Shown piece after piece: positions 24,187-32,899 of a stretch of 64,000 nt of DNA. Numbering within the stretch: the stretch's first letter is position 1; each line of letters opens with the position of its first letter. The translations under genes were made by a program, and so were the position numbers. Source of the stretch: Bradyrhizobium diversitatis (GTDB taxonomy: Bacteria; Pseudomonadota; Alphaproteobacteria; Rhizobiales; Xanthobacteraceae); NCBI RefSeq assembly GCF_016031635.1, contig NZ_JACEGD010000020.1, positions 1 through 64,000 of the forward strand, given 5' to 3'. The notes under the pieces are model-generated. The model saw nothing but the letters and a program-made list of their open reading frames with translations, made no database searches and was not told where the DNA came from.

Positions 24187-24306
24187 GACAGCGCACCAAT
24201 TCGTCGTGCGCGATCTGGCACCACCACGGCTGTTGTGGCATAGACCATCACGCAACACGGGTGGGGCGCTCTCTCTGCTCGCATCACATCATCGCCGGAG
24301 ACATTC

Positions 24307-24786
24307 ATGCGCCGTTCATTCCTCCTCGCAGGGCTCACTGCCGCCAGCCTTCTTGCCACCGTCGCGAGCGGCAGCGCGCAGCAGCGGATGACGCGGGTCG
24401 GCGTGCTCGAGTGCCGCGGCGGCGCCAGTGTCGGCTTCATCGTGGGTTCGGTGACCCATCTCGGCTGCGTGCTGCGCGCCGACGGCTTGCCCGATGACCG
24501 CTATGTCGCGACCATCCGCAAGGTCGGCCTCGACATCGGCATTACCCAGGAGACGGCCCTGGCCTGGGGTGTGTTCGCACCGGTCGACCGGCTCGGCCCC
24601 GGCGACCTCTCCGGCAATTACGCGGGTGCGCAGGGCAGCGCCTCGGTCGGCGTCGGTCTCGGCGGCAACGTTCTGGTCGGCGGCTCCAACAACTCGATCG
24701 CGCTCCAGCCGCTCAGCGTGCAGGGCCAGGTCGGCCTCAACATCGCCGCCGGACTCGAAAGCCTGGAACTGCGTCCGGGGCGGTAA
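24307..24786 (+). CDS. DUF992 secreted protein
   Basis: 159 residues. The signal peptide MRRSFLLAGLTAASLLATVA ends in an SAQQ-like site. The mature part has the DUF992 pattern: RVGVLECRGGASVGFIVGSV, THLGCVLRADGLPDDRYVAT, and a Gly/Val-rich end, GSASVGVGLGGNVLVGGSNN. The two Cys could form a disulfide. Periplasmic; function unknown. ATG 24307 follows GCCGGAGACATTC. A clear terminator follows at 24801. Confidence 0.88.
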   Translation: MRRSFLLAGLTAASLLATVASGSAQQRMTRVGVLECRGGASVGFIVGSVTHLGCVLRADGLPDDRYVATIRKVGLDIGITQETALAWGVFAPVDRLGPGDLSGNYAGAQGSASVGVGLGGNVLVGGSNNSIALQPLSVQGQVGLNIAAGLESLELRPGR

Positions 24787-24800
24787 CACTTTCGCGTGTG

Positions 24801-24828
24801 ATCGCGCCGCGCGAAGCGGCGCGATTTT
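24801..24828 (+). terminator. Rho-independent terminator after DUF992 gene
   Basis: A 10-base stem ATCGCGCCGC / GCGGCGCGAT with a GCGAA loop, followed by TTTT. It is 15 bases after the DUF992 stop. Confidence 0.8.
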
Positions 24829-24940
24829 ACTGACGACGCACCGCAGCGACTTTTGACGCTTGCCAAATCTCGGGGACGGGCAGAGCATCGGCGCTTGCCG
24901 ACCCAATCATGGGCCGAGCTCCACACCAAGGAGGCGGCGA

Positions 24941-26989
24941 ATGGGACAAGACGTCAGAAGTCCCCGAGGTCCACGGTGCATCGCGCTGGTGGGCCCTTTC
25001 CAAAGCGGTAAAACCACACTTTTAGAAGCAATCCTGGCGCGAACGGGCGCGATCCCGCGTGCCGGCAGCGTCGATGCCGGAACCTCCGTCGGCGACGCCA
25101 CGCCAGAGGCCCGTCAGCACAAGATGACCGTCGGGCTGACCGCCGCGACCACGAATTTCATGGGCGACAGCTACACCTTCCTCGATTGTCCCGGTTCCGT
25201 CGAGTTTGCCCACGACATGCGCGCCGCGTTGCCCGCGGTCGATGCCGCAATCGTGGTCTGCGAGGCCGACGAGAAGAAGCTGCCGCAGCTTCAGATCATC
25301 CTGCGCGAGCTGGAGGAGCTGAAGATCCCGCGTTTCCTGTTCCTGAACAAGATCGATCGCGCCAGCCAGCGCATCCGCGAGACGCTCGCCATGCTGCAGC
25401 CCGCCTCGCGCGTGCCGCTGGTGCTGCGCCAGATCCCGATCTGGAAGGACGAGTTGATCGAGGGCTTCGTCGATCTCGCGCTGGAACGCGCCTTCATCTA
25501 TCGCGAGCACAAGGCGTCCGAGGTGATGGCGCTCGAAGGCGGCGATCTCGATCGCGAGAAGGAAGCCCGCTTCTCGATGCTGGAGAAGCTTGCCGATCAC
25601 GACGATGCGCTGATGGAGCAACTGCTCGAGGACATCCAGCCGCCGCGCGATGCCGTGTTCGACGATCTCGCCCGCGAATTGCGCGAAGGCTTGATCTGCC
25701 CGGTGCTGCTGGGCTCGGCTGCGCGCGAAAACGGCGTGCTGCGCCTGATGAAGGCGCTGCGCCACGAGGCGCCCGGCATCGCGGAGACGGCGAAGCGTCT
25801 CGGCGTCCCCGAGTCCAAGGACGCGCTCGGCTACGTCTTCAAGACAGTGCATTCGCAGCACGGCGGCAAGCTGTCGCTGACACGCCTGCTTGCCGGCCAT
25901 CTCGACGACGGAGCGACGCTGCAATCCGCCTCCGGGGGCCTGGGGCGCGTCTCCGGCGTCCTCGCCGTCAACGGCGCCTACGACACCAAGCGTGCCTCGG
26001 CCGAAGCCGGCGACACGGTGGCGCTCGCCAAGCTCGATGCGATCAAGACCGGCGATACGGCGTCGAACGGCAAGACGCCGCCCGCGGCCTTGATCACGAT
26101 CGAGCCGACGCCGCCGGTGCTCGCGATCTCGATTGCCGCCGTCGATCGCAAGGACGACGTCAAGCTCGGCCAGGCGATGGCGCGGCTGCATGAGGAGGAT
26201 CCGTCACTCGTCGTCGTGCAGAACGCCAAGACCCATGACACCGTGCTGTGGGGGCAGGGCGAGATGCACCTGCGCGTGGCGGGTGAGCGGCTGCGCGACC
26301 GCTTCGGCGTCAAGGTCACCTCGCATCCGCCGGGGATCGGCTACCAGGAGACCATCCGTAAGCCGATCACCCAGCGCGGGCGGCACAAGAAGCAGTCCGG
26401 CGGCCACGGTCAGTTCGGCGACGTCGTGCTCGACATCAGGCCGCTGCCGCGCGGCGACGGCTTCAGGTTCGGCGAGAAGGTCGTGGGCGGCGCGGTGCCG
26501 CGCAACTACATCCCGGCGGTGGAAGAAGGCGTCGTCGACGGATTGGCCCGCGGCCCGCTCGGCTTCCCCGTTACCGACGTGGAGGTGACGCTGACCGACG
26601 GCTCCTATCACAGCGTCGACTCCTCCGATCTCGCCTTCCGCACGGCCGCGCGGATCGGGCTCAACGAAGGCCTGCCGCAATGCCAGCCGGTCTTGCTGGA
26701 GCCGATCCACATGGTCGAGATCGTCTGCCCGACCGACGCCACAGCCAAGATCAACGCGATCCTGTCGGCGCGGCGCGGCCAGATTCTCGGCTTCGATACC
26801 CGCGAGGGCTGGAGCGGCTGGGACTGCGTCCGCGCCATGATGCCCGAAGCCGAAATCGGGGAACTGATCGTCGAGCTGCGCTCGGCCACCGCCGGCGCCG
26901 GCAGCTTCACCCGCCAGTTCGACCACATGGCCGAGGTCACCGGCCGCGCCGCCGACCAGATCATCGCCGCGCATCAGCACGCGGCGTGA
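24941..26989 (+). CDS. Elongation factor G-like GTPase (EF-G2)
   Basis: 682-residue translational GTPase of the EF-G2 branch, distinct from the housekeeping EF-G. P-loop GPFQSGKT is at 18-25, a switch-I Thr at about 63 (HKMTVGLTAATTNF), G3 DCPGS at 82-86, G4 NKID at 136-139, and G5 in LLGSAARENG. Domains II-V follow, with domain IV RGRHKKQSGGHGQFGDVVLD and domain V IVCPTDATAKINAILSARRG. Position 86 is Ser where canonical EF-G has the catalytic His. ATG 24941 follows AAGGAGGCGGCGA. It probably acts on ribosomes, possibly in stress or recycling. It is monocistronic. Confidence 0.88.
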   Translation: MGQDVRSPRGPRCIALVGPFQSGKTTLLEAILARTGAIPRAGSVDAGTSVGDATPEARQHKMTVGLTAATTNFMGDSYTFLDCPGSVEFAHDMRAALPAVDAAIVVCEADEKKLPQLQIILRELEELKIPRFLFLNKIDRASQRIRETLAMLQPASRVPLVLRQIPIWKDELIEGFVDLALERAFIYREHKASEVMALEGGDLDREKEARFSMLEKLADHDDALMEQLLEDIQPPRDAVFDDLARELREGLICPVLLGSAARENGVLRLMKALRHEAPGIAETAKRLGVPESKDALGYVFKTVHSQHGGKLSLTRLLAGHLDDGATLQSASGGLGRVSGVLAVNGAYDTKRASAEAGDTVALAKLDAIKTGDTASNGKTPPAALITIEPTPPVLAISIAAVDRKDDVKLGQAMARLHEEDPSLVVVQNAKTHDTVLWGQGEMHLRVAGERLRDRFGVKVTSHPPGIGYQETIRKPITQRGRHKKQSGGHGQFGDVVLDIRPLPRGDGFRFGEKVVGGAVPRNYIPAVEEGVVDGLARGPLGFPVTDVEVTLTDGSYHSVDSSDLAFRTAARIGLNEGLPQCQPVLLEPIHMVEIVCPTDATAKINAILSARRGQILGFDTREGWSGWDCVRAMMPEAEIGELIVELRSATAGAGSFTRQFDHMAEVTGRAADQIIAAHQHAA

Positions 26990-27036
26990 ATCTGCCGCTC
27001 GCGCGGTGACAGACGGACAGTAAGGGAGGCACCGCT

Positions 27037-27220
27037 CTCTCACGCCCTCTTCCCGTTCTTACGGGGCGAGGGCGGGTTGGGGCTGCCTCCGCGAGTTCGG
27101 CGTCTCATTCAGGCCGGCGCCCAAACCACCGTCATTGCGAGCGAAGCGAAGCAATCCAGGCTGTCTCTACGGAAATAGCCTGGATCGCTTCGTCGCAAGA
27201 GCTCCTCGCAATGACGGAGG
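27037..27220. repeat. Two adjacent palindromic repeats
   Basis: A CTCACGCCCTCTTCCCGTTC / TTACGGGGCGAGGGCGGG unit lies at 27037-27078. The CATTGCGAGCGAAGCGAAGC ... GAGCTCCTCGCAATGACGG inverted repeat lies at 27130-27220, with AATCCAGGCTG and AGCCTGGAT between its arms. The second is the same family as 12573-12662. Confidence 0.7.
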
Positions 27221-27266
27221 AGACAGACGGGCAGCCACTTGCGCTCGCCGCGGGATGATGTATTTT

Positions 27267-27295
27267 ATATCATTGTATATGCACCAGATATCATT
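27267..27295. promoter_or_regulatory. Direct repeats ATATCATT, candidate operator of XRE gene
   Basis: ATATCATT occurs at 27267-27274 and again at 27288-27295, exactly 21 bases apart, which is two helical turns, in an unusually AT-rich stretch for this genome. It lies 27 bases before the GTG start of the XRE gene, so autoregulation by the XRE protein is a reasonable inference. Confidence 0.5.
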
Positions 27296-27321
27296 TATGC
27301 GTTCTGGTAAGTGAGGCCAAG

Positions 27322-27588
27322 GTGATCACGTCATTCCAGATGCGGGCAGCCCGCGCGCTGCTCGGCATTGACCAGAAAACCTTGGCCGAGCTCGCCGGCG
27401 TTTCATTGCCGACCATCCAGCGGATGGAGGCCAGCACCGGCAATGTTCGTGGCGTAGTCGAAACCCTGATCAAGGTGGTCGAGGCGTTCGACCGGGCCGG
27501 CGTCGAGCTGATCGGCGAGCAGGCCCGCAGCGACGGCGGCGGGCGCGGCGTTCGCCTGAAGGAGCCGGGGCAGCCGCGCCGCGTCTGA
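27322..27588 (+). CDS. XRE-family HTH transcriptional regulator
   Basis: 88 residues. The HTH is clear: QMRAARALLGIDQKTLAELA, then GVSLPTIQRMEASTGNVRGV. It is followed by TLIKVVEAFDRAGVELIGEQ, typical of compact phage-repressor-like XRE proteins in Rhizobiales. The C-terminus is a basic tail. The start is GTG 27322. Two direct repeats in the AT-rich leader are likely binding sites. The downstream SulP gene starts 78 bases later, so the two might be co-transcribed. Confidence 0.8.
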   Translation: MITSFQMRAARALLGIDQKTLAELAGVSLPTIQRMEASTGNVRGVVETLIKVVEAFDRAGVELIGEQARSDGGGRGVRLKEPGQPRRV

Positions 27589-27666
27589 GCATGATCGCGC
27601 GTTGATCGTGCCCGGAATCAGGATGGGCTGGCGCATCGTCGCACCTCGGCAACGAAGGGGCGCACG

Positions 27667-29430
27667 GTGCTTTGGAGCATTGTGGGCATGAGCATCACGA
27701 CCGACCAGGCAAGCCGGCTGCACCAGCTGCGTCAGCCGACCTTTGCCGAACTGTACTTGCCGAAACTCGTCACCGTCTGGCGCGAAGGCTACGGCATCGC
27801 GGATTTCCGTGCCGACGTCTTCGCCGGCCTGACGGTTGCGATCGTCGCGCTGCCACTGTCGATGGCGATCGCGATCGCCTCGGGCGTGACGCCGGACCGC
27901 GGTCTCTATACCGCCGTTGTCGGCGGCTTCATCGCCTCCCTGCTCGGCGGCAGCCGCTTCCAGATCGGCGGGCCTGCGGGCGCGTTCATCGTATTGGTCG
28001 CGGCGACCGCGGAGCGGCACGGCGTCGATGGCGTCATCCTCGCCACCATGATGGCGGGCCTGTTCCTGGTCGCTGCGGGCCTGTTGCGGGTCGGCACCTA
28101 CATCAAGTTCATTCCCTATCCGGTGACGGTCGGCTTCACCGCCGGCATCGCCGTTATCATCTTCGCCAGCCAGCTCCGCGATCTCTCAGGCATCACGCTC
28201 GCAGGGAGGGAGCCCAGCGAGTTCGTGCCAAAGCTCGTCGCGCTCGCCGGCGGCCTCGACACCGTTAATCCGTCCGCCGTCGCAGTCGCCATCGTCAGCA
28301 TCGCCATCATCGCCGGCTTGCGCCGCTGGCGGCCGTCTTGGCCCGGCATTCTGATCGCGGTCGTGTTTGCGGCGGTCGCCAGTAGCGTGCTGTCGCTCCC
28401 GGTCGAGACCATCGGCTCGCGCTTCGGCGGCATTCCGCGCGAGCTGCCCTCGCCGGCGCTGCCCGCGTTCTCGTTGGAGAAGGCCCGGGCCGTGCTGCCG
28501 GATGCGATCGCCTTCGCGCTGCTGGCCGCCATCGAATCGCTGCTGTCGGCGGTGGTCGCCGACGGCATGACCGGCCGCCGTCACCGCTCCAATTGCGAAC
28601 TGGTGGCGCAAGGCGCGGCCAATATCGGCTCGGCGCTGTTCGGCGGCATCTGCGTCACCGGCCTGATCGCACGCACCGCCACCAACATCCGCGCCGGCGC
28701 GCACGGACCGATGGCGGGCATGCTGCACTCCGTGTTCCTGCTGCTGTTCATGCTGATCGCGGCGCCGCTGGCGAGCTACATTCCGCTGGCCGCGCTCGCC
28801 TCGGTGCTGGTCGTGGTGGCCTGGACCATGGCGGAGAAGCACGAATTCGCCACGCTCCTGCGTTCGTCATGGGGCGATGCCGTGGTGCTGCTCGCGACCT
28901 TCCTGCTCACGGTCTTCCGCGATCTCACCGAGGGCATCCTGGTCGGCTTCGCGCTCGGCGCGGTGCTGTTCATCCACCGCATGGCGGAGATGACCGGCAT
29001 CGAGGAGCGCACGCCGCTGGTGGCGGCCGATCGCCCCGACGATGGCAATGGCGATCGCGTTCCCTACGATTCCGCCCTCGCGGTCGACCGCGACGTGCTG
29101 GTCTATCGCATCACCGGTGCGTTCTTCTTCGGCGCGGCCTCGGCGATCGGCGGCGTGCTCGATGGCATCGCCGACAAGCGCAAGGCCTTCGTGGTCGATT
29201 TCGCCGCGGTGCCGTTCCTGGATTCGACCGCGGCCAACGTGCTTGGCCGCGTCGCCGCCAAGGCGCACCGCCAGGGCATCAAGCTGTTCATCACGGGAGC
29301 CTCGCCCACGGTCCGCCGCGCGCTGCTCACCCATGGCGTGACGCCGCCGCGCGCGCGCTATCGCACGAGCCTCGAGCGCGCCATCGCCGACATCAAGAGC
29401 CGGGCCGCCGACGAGGCCGCTGCGAGCTGA
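27667..29430 (+). CDS. SulP-family anion transporter with STAS domain
   Basis: 587-residue SulP/SLC26-type transporter for sulfate, bicarbonate or another anion. The family signature lies in ADVFAGLTVAIVALPLSMAI and SGVTPDRGLYTAVVGGFIAS. About ten to twelve helices run to near residue 435. The C-terminal STAS domain (about 470-575) contains FFFGAASAIGGVLDGIADKR and VVDFAAVPFLDSTAANVLGR, with the phosphorylatable-type DST. GTG 27667 has AAGGGG six bases upstream; ATG 27688 is the alternative. Substrate cannot be read from sequence. Confidence 0.92.
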   Translation: MLWSIVGMSITTDQASRLHQLRQPTFAELYLPKLVTVWREGYGIADFRADVFAGLTVAIVALPLSMAIAIASGVTPDRGLYTAVVGGFIASLLGGSRFQIGGPAGAFIVLVAATAERHGVDGVILATMMAGLFLVAAGLLRVGTYIKFIPYPVTVGFTAGIAVIIFASQLRDLSGITLAGREPSEFVPKLVALAGGLDTVNPSAVAVAIVSIAIIAGLRRWRPSWPGILIAVVFAAVASSVLSLPVETIGSRFGGIPRELPSPALPAFSLEKARAVLPDAIAFALLAAIESLLSAVVADGMTGRRHRSNCELVAQGAANIGSALFGGICVTGLIARTATNIRAGAHGPMAGMLHSVFLLLFMLIAAPLASYIPLAALASVLVVVAWTMAEKHEFATLLRSSWGDAVVLLATFLLTVFRDLTEGILVGFALGAVLFIHRMAEMTGIEERTPLVAADRPDDGNGDRVPYDSALAVDRDVLVYRITGAFFFGAASAIGGVLDGIADKRKAFVVDFAAVPFLDSTAANVLGRVAAKAHRQGIKLFITGASPTVRRALLTHGVTPPRARYRTSLERAIADIKSRAADEAAAS

Positions 29431-29496
29431 CGACGTACGCTTGACAGAGCGGGCGCGACGCGAAATGGATCGCCTCGGAAACGACCCGAGGGAAAG

Positions 29497-30336
29497 ATGA
29501 CCGCGCCAAGAACTCCCGCAGCCTGTCTGATCGGATGGCCGGCCGCGCATTCGCGCTCGCCGCTGATCCATCATTACTGGCTGCGCACGCTCGGCATTGC
29601 AGGCGGCTACGTCATCGAGGCGGTGCCTCCCGAGAATCTGCGCGATTTCGTGCTGCGGCTGTCGCTCCGCGGCTTCGTCGGGGCCAACGTTACCATCCCG
29701 CACAAGGAAGCCGTGCTGGCGCTGTCGACGCCTGACGCCCGCGCAAAGGCGGTCGGCGCCGCGAACACGCTGTGGTTTGCCGACGGCGAGCTGCGTTCGA
29801 CCAACACCGATGTCGAAGGTTTCATCAACAATCTCGACGCCGGCGCGCCCGGCTGGGGCGCGGCCGAGCAGGCGCTGGTGCTGGGCGCCGGCGGCTCCTC
29901 GCGCGCGGTGGTGTTCGGCCTGCTGGAACGCGGCATCAGATGCGTGCATGTCGCCAACCGCACCGTCGAACGGGCCGAGGCGCTGGCAAGGCAGTTCGGG
30001 CCGAACGTGCGTCCGCTGTCCTGGGACGCGATCAGCGACGTGCTGCCGCGCGTGAAACTTCTCGTGAACACGACCTCGCTCGGCATGCATGGCCAGCCTC
30101 CGCTCGATGTTGACGTCGCGCGCCTGCCGCAGGCGGCGGTCGTCGCCGACCTCGTCTATGTTCCCCTGGTGACGCCGCTGCTGGCCGCAGCAACGGCGCG
30201 CGGCCTGAAGACCGCCGACGGGCTCGGCATGCTGCTGCATCAGGCGGTGCGCGGCTTCGAGCTGTGGTTCGGCCGCCGGCCCGAGGTCACGGCCGAGCTG
30301 CGCGCATTGGTCGAGGCCGATCTCACAAAGACTTGA
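29497..30336 (+). CDS. aroE: Shikimate dehydrogenase
   Basis: 279 residues. The N-terminal substrate domain has the shikimate Ser pair in GWPAAHSRSPLIHHYWL, and GANVTIPHKEAVLA with the catalytic Lys. The NADP domain has the glycine-rich GAGGSSRAVVFGLLERG and the basic VANRTVERAEAL. It closes with NTTSLGMHGQPPLDVDVARL and GMLLHQAVRGFELWFGRRPE. It catalyses 3-dehydroshikimate reduction in the aromatic pathway. As it is away from other aro genes, a paralogous quinate/shikimate role (YdiB-like) is possible. Confidence 0.92.
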   Translation: MTAPRTPAACLIGWPAAHSRSPLIHHYWLRTLGIAGGYVIEAVPPENLRDFVLRLSLRGFVGANVTIPHKEAVLALSTPDARAKAVGAANTLWFADGELRSTNTDVEGFINNLDAGAPGWGAAEQALVLGAGGSSRAVVFGLLERGIRCVHVANRTVERAEALARQFGPNVRPLSWDAISDVLPRVKLLVNTTSLGMHGQPPLDVDVARLPQAAVVADLVYVPLVTPLLAAATARGLKTADGLGMLLHQAVRGFELWFGRRPEVTAELRALVEADLTKT

Positions 30337-30401
30337 GAGGGGCTCGGCGAATAGCACACCATCTCTGGAGTTCTACCGTCGTGGGGCAATCGGAGATCGT
30401 C

Positions 30402-31028
30402 ATGCCTGTTCAACGTGCAACTTTCACACGTCCGCTGATCGCCGTCGCGATGGTGGCCGTCTCAACCTACTGCGCCTTTGCCCAGAGGGCGCCGGTGCCG
30501 ACGCGCGTGCGCGGCACGATCGAGAGCGTCAATGGCGACACCATGCAGGTCAAGTCGCGCAGCGGTGAAGACGTCAAGCTTCATATCGCCTCCGACGTGA
30601 ACGTCTCGGGGATCACCAGGATCTCACTTGCCGACATCAAGCCGGGTTCTTTCATCGGTGCGACCACCGTGCCGGGACCGGACGGCGGCCAGAACGCGGT
30701 CGAGGTTCATGTGTTTCCGGAGAGCATGCGCGGCACCGGCGAGGGCTCCCGGCCCTGGGACCTCAAGCCGAACTCCAGCATGACCAATGCGACCGTGGCC
30801 GAAAGCGTTGTCGGCAATGACGGTCACACGCTGCTGGTCAAGTACAAAGACGGCGAGAAGAAGGTGTTCGTCGCCGACAACACGCCGGTGGTGACCTTCG
30901 TGCCGAGCGACAAATCCGAGTTGAAGCCGGGTGCGAAGGTCATCGCCTTCATGAAGCAATTGCCCGACGGCTCGTTCGAGACCAACCGCGTCAGTGTCGG
31001 CCGCGACGGCCTGGCGCCGCCGATGTGA
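30402..31028 (+). CDS. Secreted DUF5666-like protein
   Basis: 208 residues. The signal peptide MPVQRATFTRPLIAVAMVAV continues through STYCAFAQ. The mature part is a set of OB-like beta-units, RVRGTIESVNGDTMQVKSRS and LPADIKPGSF-like strands, then LLVKYKDGEKKVFVADNTPV. This is the pattern of DUF5666-type proteins. ATG 30402 follows CGGAGATCGTC. Function unknown; periplasmic by prediction. Confidence 0.75.
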   Translation: MPVQRATFTRPLIAVAMVAVSTYCAFAQRAPVPTRVRGTIESVNGDTMQVKSRSGEDVKLHIASDVNVSGITRISLADIKPGSFIGATTVPGPDGGQNAVEVHVFPESMRGTGEGSRPWDLKPNSSMTNATVAESVVGNDGHTLLVKYKDGEKKVFVADNTPVVTFVPSDKSELKPGAKVIAFMKQLPDGSFETNRVSVGRDGLAPPM

Positions 31029-31067
31029 GGGGGGTGTGAGACGCGCGCCTGCCGCCTCAAATACCGC

Positions 31068-31232
31068 CGTCGTCCCGGACAAGCGTCAGCGCAGATCCGG
31101 GACCCATAATCACAGGAAAAAGTTGTTACGCGATGCAGGTCACTCCGAGTCCCCTTAGCCACACCCGCCTGTGGCTATGGGTCCTGGATCGGCGCGCGCT
31201 TCGGGCGCGCTTGTCCGGGACGACAGTGATTA
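31068..31232. repeat. GTCGTCCCGGACAAGCG inverted repeat
   Basis: The left arm CGTCGTCCCGGACAAGCGTC and the right arm GCGCTTGTCCGGGACGACAG are inverse copies. Within, GATCCGGGACCCATAATCAC mirrors TGGCTATGGGTCCTGGATC. It lies between convergent genes. Confidence 0.75.
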
Positions 31233-31256
31233 TTGCACGGCATCCTGGCAGAAGCC

Positions 31257-32393
31257 TCACATCGCAATGATATGATCGTCGATCTCGTCGATCCGGTTGA
31301 CGCCGCACAGGCCCATGGTCGTGAGCAGCTCCTTCTGGATGATGTCGATCGCCTTGGCGACGCCGGCCTGGCCGCCGGCACCGAGGCCATAGGCATAGGC
31401 GCGGCCGATCATGCAGGATTTTGCGCCGAGCGCGAGCGCGCGCATCACGTCCTGGCCGGAGCGGATGCCGCCGTCGAACATGATCTCCATCTTGTCACCG
31501 ACGGTGTCGACGATTTCGGGAAGGACCTCGATCGAGGACGGTGCACCGTCGAGCTGACGGCCGCCATGGTTGGAGACCACAATCGCCTGCGCACCGGTTT
31601 TCGCGGCGAGCTCGGCGTCCTCGACGTCGAGGATGCCCTTCAGGATCAGCTTGCCCGGCCAGATCGAGCGGATCCAGTCGATGTCGTTCCAGTTCAGCGA
31701 GGTGTCGAATTGCGAGCTGATCCAGGTCGATAGCGAGGTGATGTCGTCGCTGACCTTCAGATGACCGGCGAGATTGCCGAAGGTGCGGCGCTTGCCTTGC
31801 AGCACGCCGGAGACCCAGGCGGGCTTGCTGGCGAAGTCCAGCAGCTTCGACAGCGACCATTCCGGCGGCACCGTCATGCCGTTCTTGATGTCGGCATGGC
31901 GTTGGCCGATCACCTGGAGGTCGACGGTCAGCACCAATGCGCTGCACTTGGCCGCGATCGCGCGCTCGATCAACGCCTTGATGAAGCCGCGGTCCTTCAT
32001 CACGTAGAGCTGGAACCAGAACGGCTTCTCGACATTGGCGGCGATGTCCTCGATCGAGCAGATCGACATGGTCGATTGCGTGAACGGGATGCCGGCGGCC
32101 TGTGCGGCGCGGCAGGCGTGGATCTCGCCGTCGCCGTGCTGCATGCCGAGAAGGCCGACGGGCGCGAGCATCAGCGGCATGGTCGCGGGCTCGCCCAGGA
32201 TCGTGGTCGAGGTGTCGCGCTTGGAGACGTCGACCAGGATGCGCTGGCGGAATTTGATCGCCTGCATGTCCTCGCGGTTGGCGCGCAGCGTTTCCTCCGC
32301 ATAGGAGCCGCGGTCGCAATAATCGAAGAACGCCTTCGGCACGCGGCGCTGATGCAGCGCGCGAAGATCATCGATACAGGTGATGTGCTTCAT
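31257..32393 (-). CDS. lldD: FMN-dependent L-lactate dehydrogenase / alpha-hydroxy-acid oxidase
   Basis: 378-residue TIM-barrel flavoenzyme that oxidises L-lactate or a related 2-hydroxy acid at the membrane. Key parts are the N-terminal FFDYCDRGSYAEETLRANRE, LAPVGLLGMQHGDGEIHACR, the active-site VVSNHGGRQLDGAPSSIEVL with catalytic His and substrate Arg, and the phosphate-binding DGGIRSGQDVMRALALGAKS. ATG 32393 after GGGGAAAAGAC is preferred to the longer frame from 32450. Length fits LldD (about 380). The exact substrate is inferred from family only. Confidence 0.9.
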   Translation of the reverse strand: MKHITCIDDLRALHQRRVPKAFFDYCDRGSYAEETLRANREDMQAIKFRQRILVDVSKRDTSTTILGEPATMPLMLAPVGLLGMQHGDGEIHACRAAQAAGIPFTQSTMSICSIEDIAANVEKPFWFQLYVMKDRGFIKALIERAIAAKCSALVLTVDLQVIGQRHADIKNGMTVPPEWSLSKLLDFASKPAWVSGVLQGKRRTFGNLAGHLKVSDDITSLSTWISSQFDTSLNWNDIDWIRSIWPGKLILKGILDVEDAELAAKTGAQAIVVSNHGGRQLDGAPSSIEVLPEIVDTVGDKMEIMFDGGIRSGQDVMRALALGAKSCMIGRAYAYGLGAGGQAGVAKAIDIIQKELLTTMGLCGVNRIDEIDDHIIAM

Positions 32394-32507
32394 GTCTTTT
32401 CCCCGGCCCGTCTTGCTTGGAAGTCTTGCATCGGAAGATTTCGGGGTCATCTAGCATGGTTGGATGCATAGCCAAATCGTTTGCAGGACGTTTTGCAGGA
32501 GGGCGCG

Positions 32508-32675
32508 ATGACGAGGCCGCACGCTGGACCTTCGCCGGAAGAGATCAAGGAGAAGCACGATCTCGAGGAGGCGCTGGAAGAGGGATTGGAAGAAACGTTT
32601 CCGGGCTCGGATCCCGTCAATGTCACCCAGCCGGCGCCGAGCCGCGAGGATGGCCATGTGAAGCGCACCCGGTAG
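32508..32675 (+). CDS. Small acidic hypothetical protein
   Basis: 55 residues, MTRPHAGPSPEEIKEKHDLE, continuing with an acidic stretch rich in Glu and a FPGSDPVNVTQPAPSREDGH segment. GCAGGAGGGCGCG precedes ATG 32508. Small acidic proteins with an F-P-(G/A)-S-D-P-x-(S/N) motif are widespread in Rhizobiales, but their role is unknown. Confidence 0.7.
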   Translation: MTRPHAGPSPEEIKEKHDLEEALEEGLEETFPGSDPVNVTQPAPSREDGHVKRTR

Positions 32676-32899
32676 GGGCAGGTTCCGCCTCGGCGCCGCG
32701 CTTCGGCCGGAAATATAGTGTTAACAAGATCTTACTGAGCCGGTGCCGCGCCCGGTTCCGTAATGATTCATCATATTTCTTGAAGCCAAGTTAGCCGCGA
32801 TAGCATTATAAGAACCCCAGCAAATCAGGGATGCGGGGCCCTTTCGGGCATCCCGTGGTTGTAGAGGGGATCCCCTGGTTGTTGCCTTTGGGGGACGAT

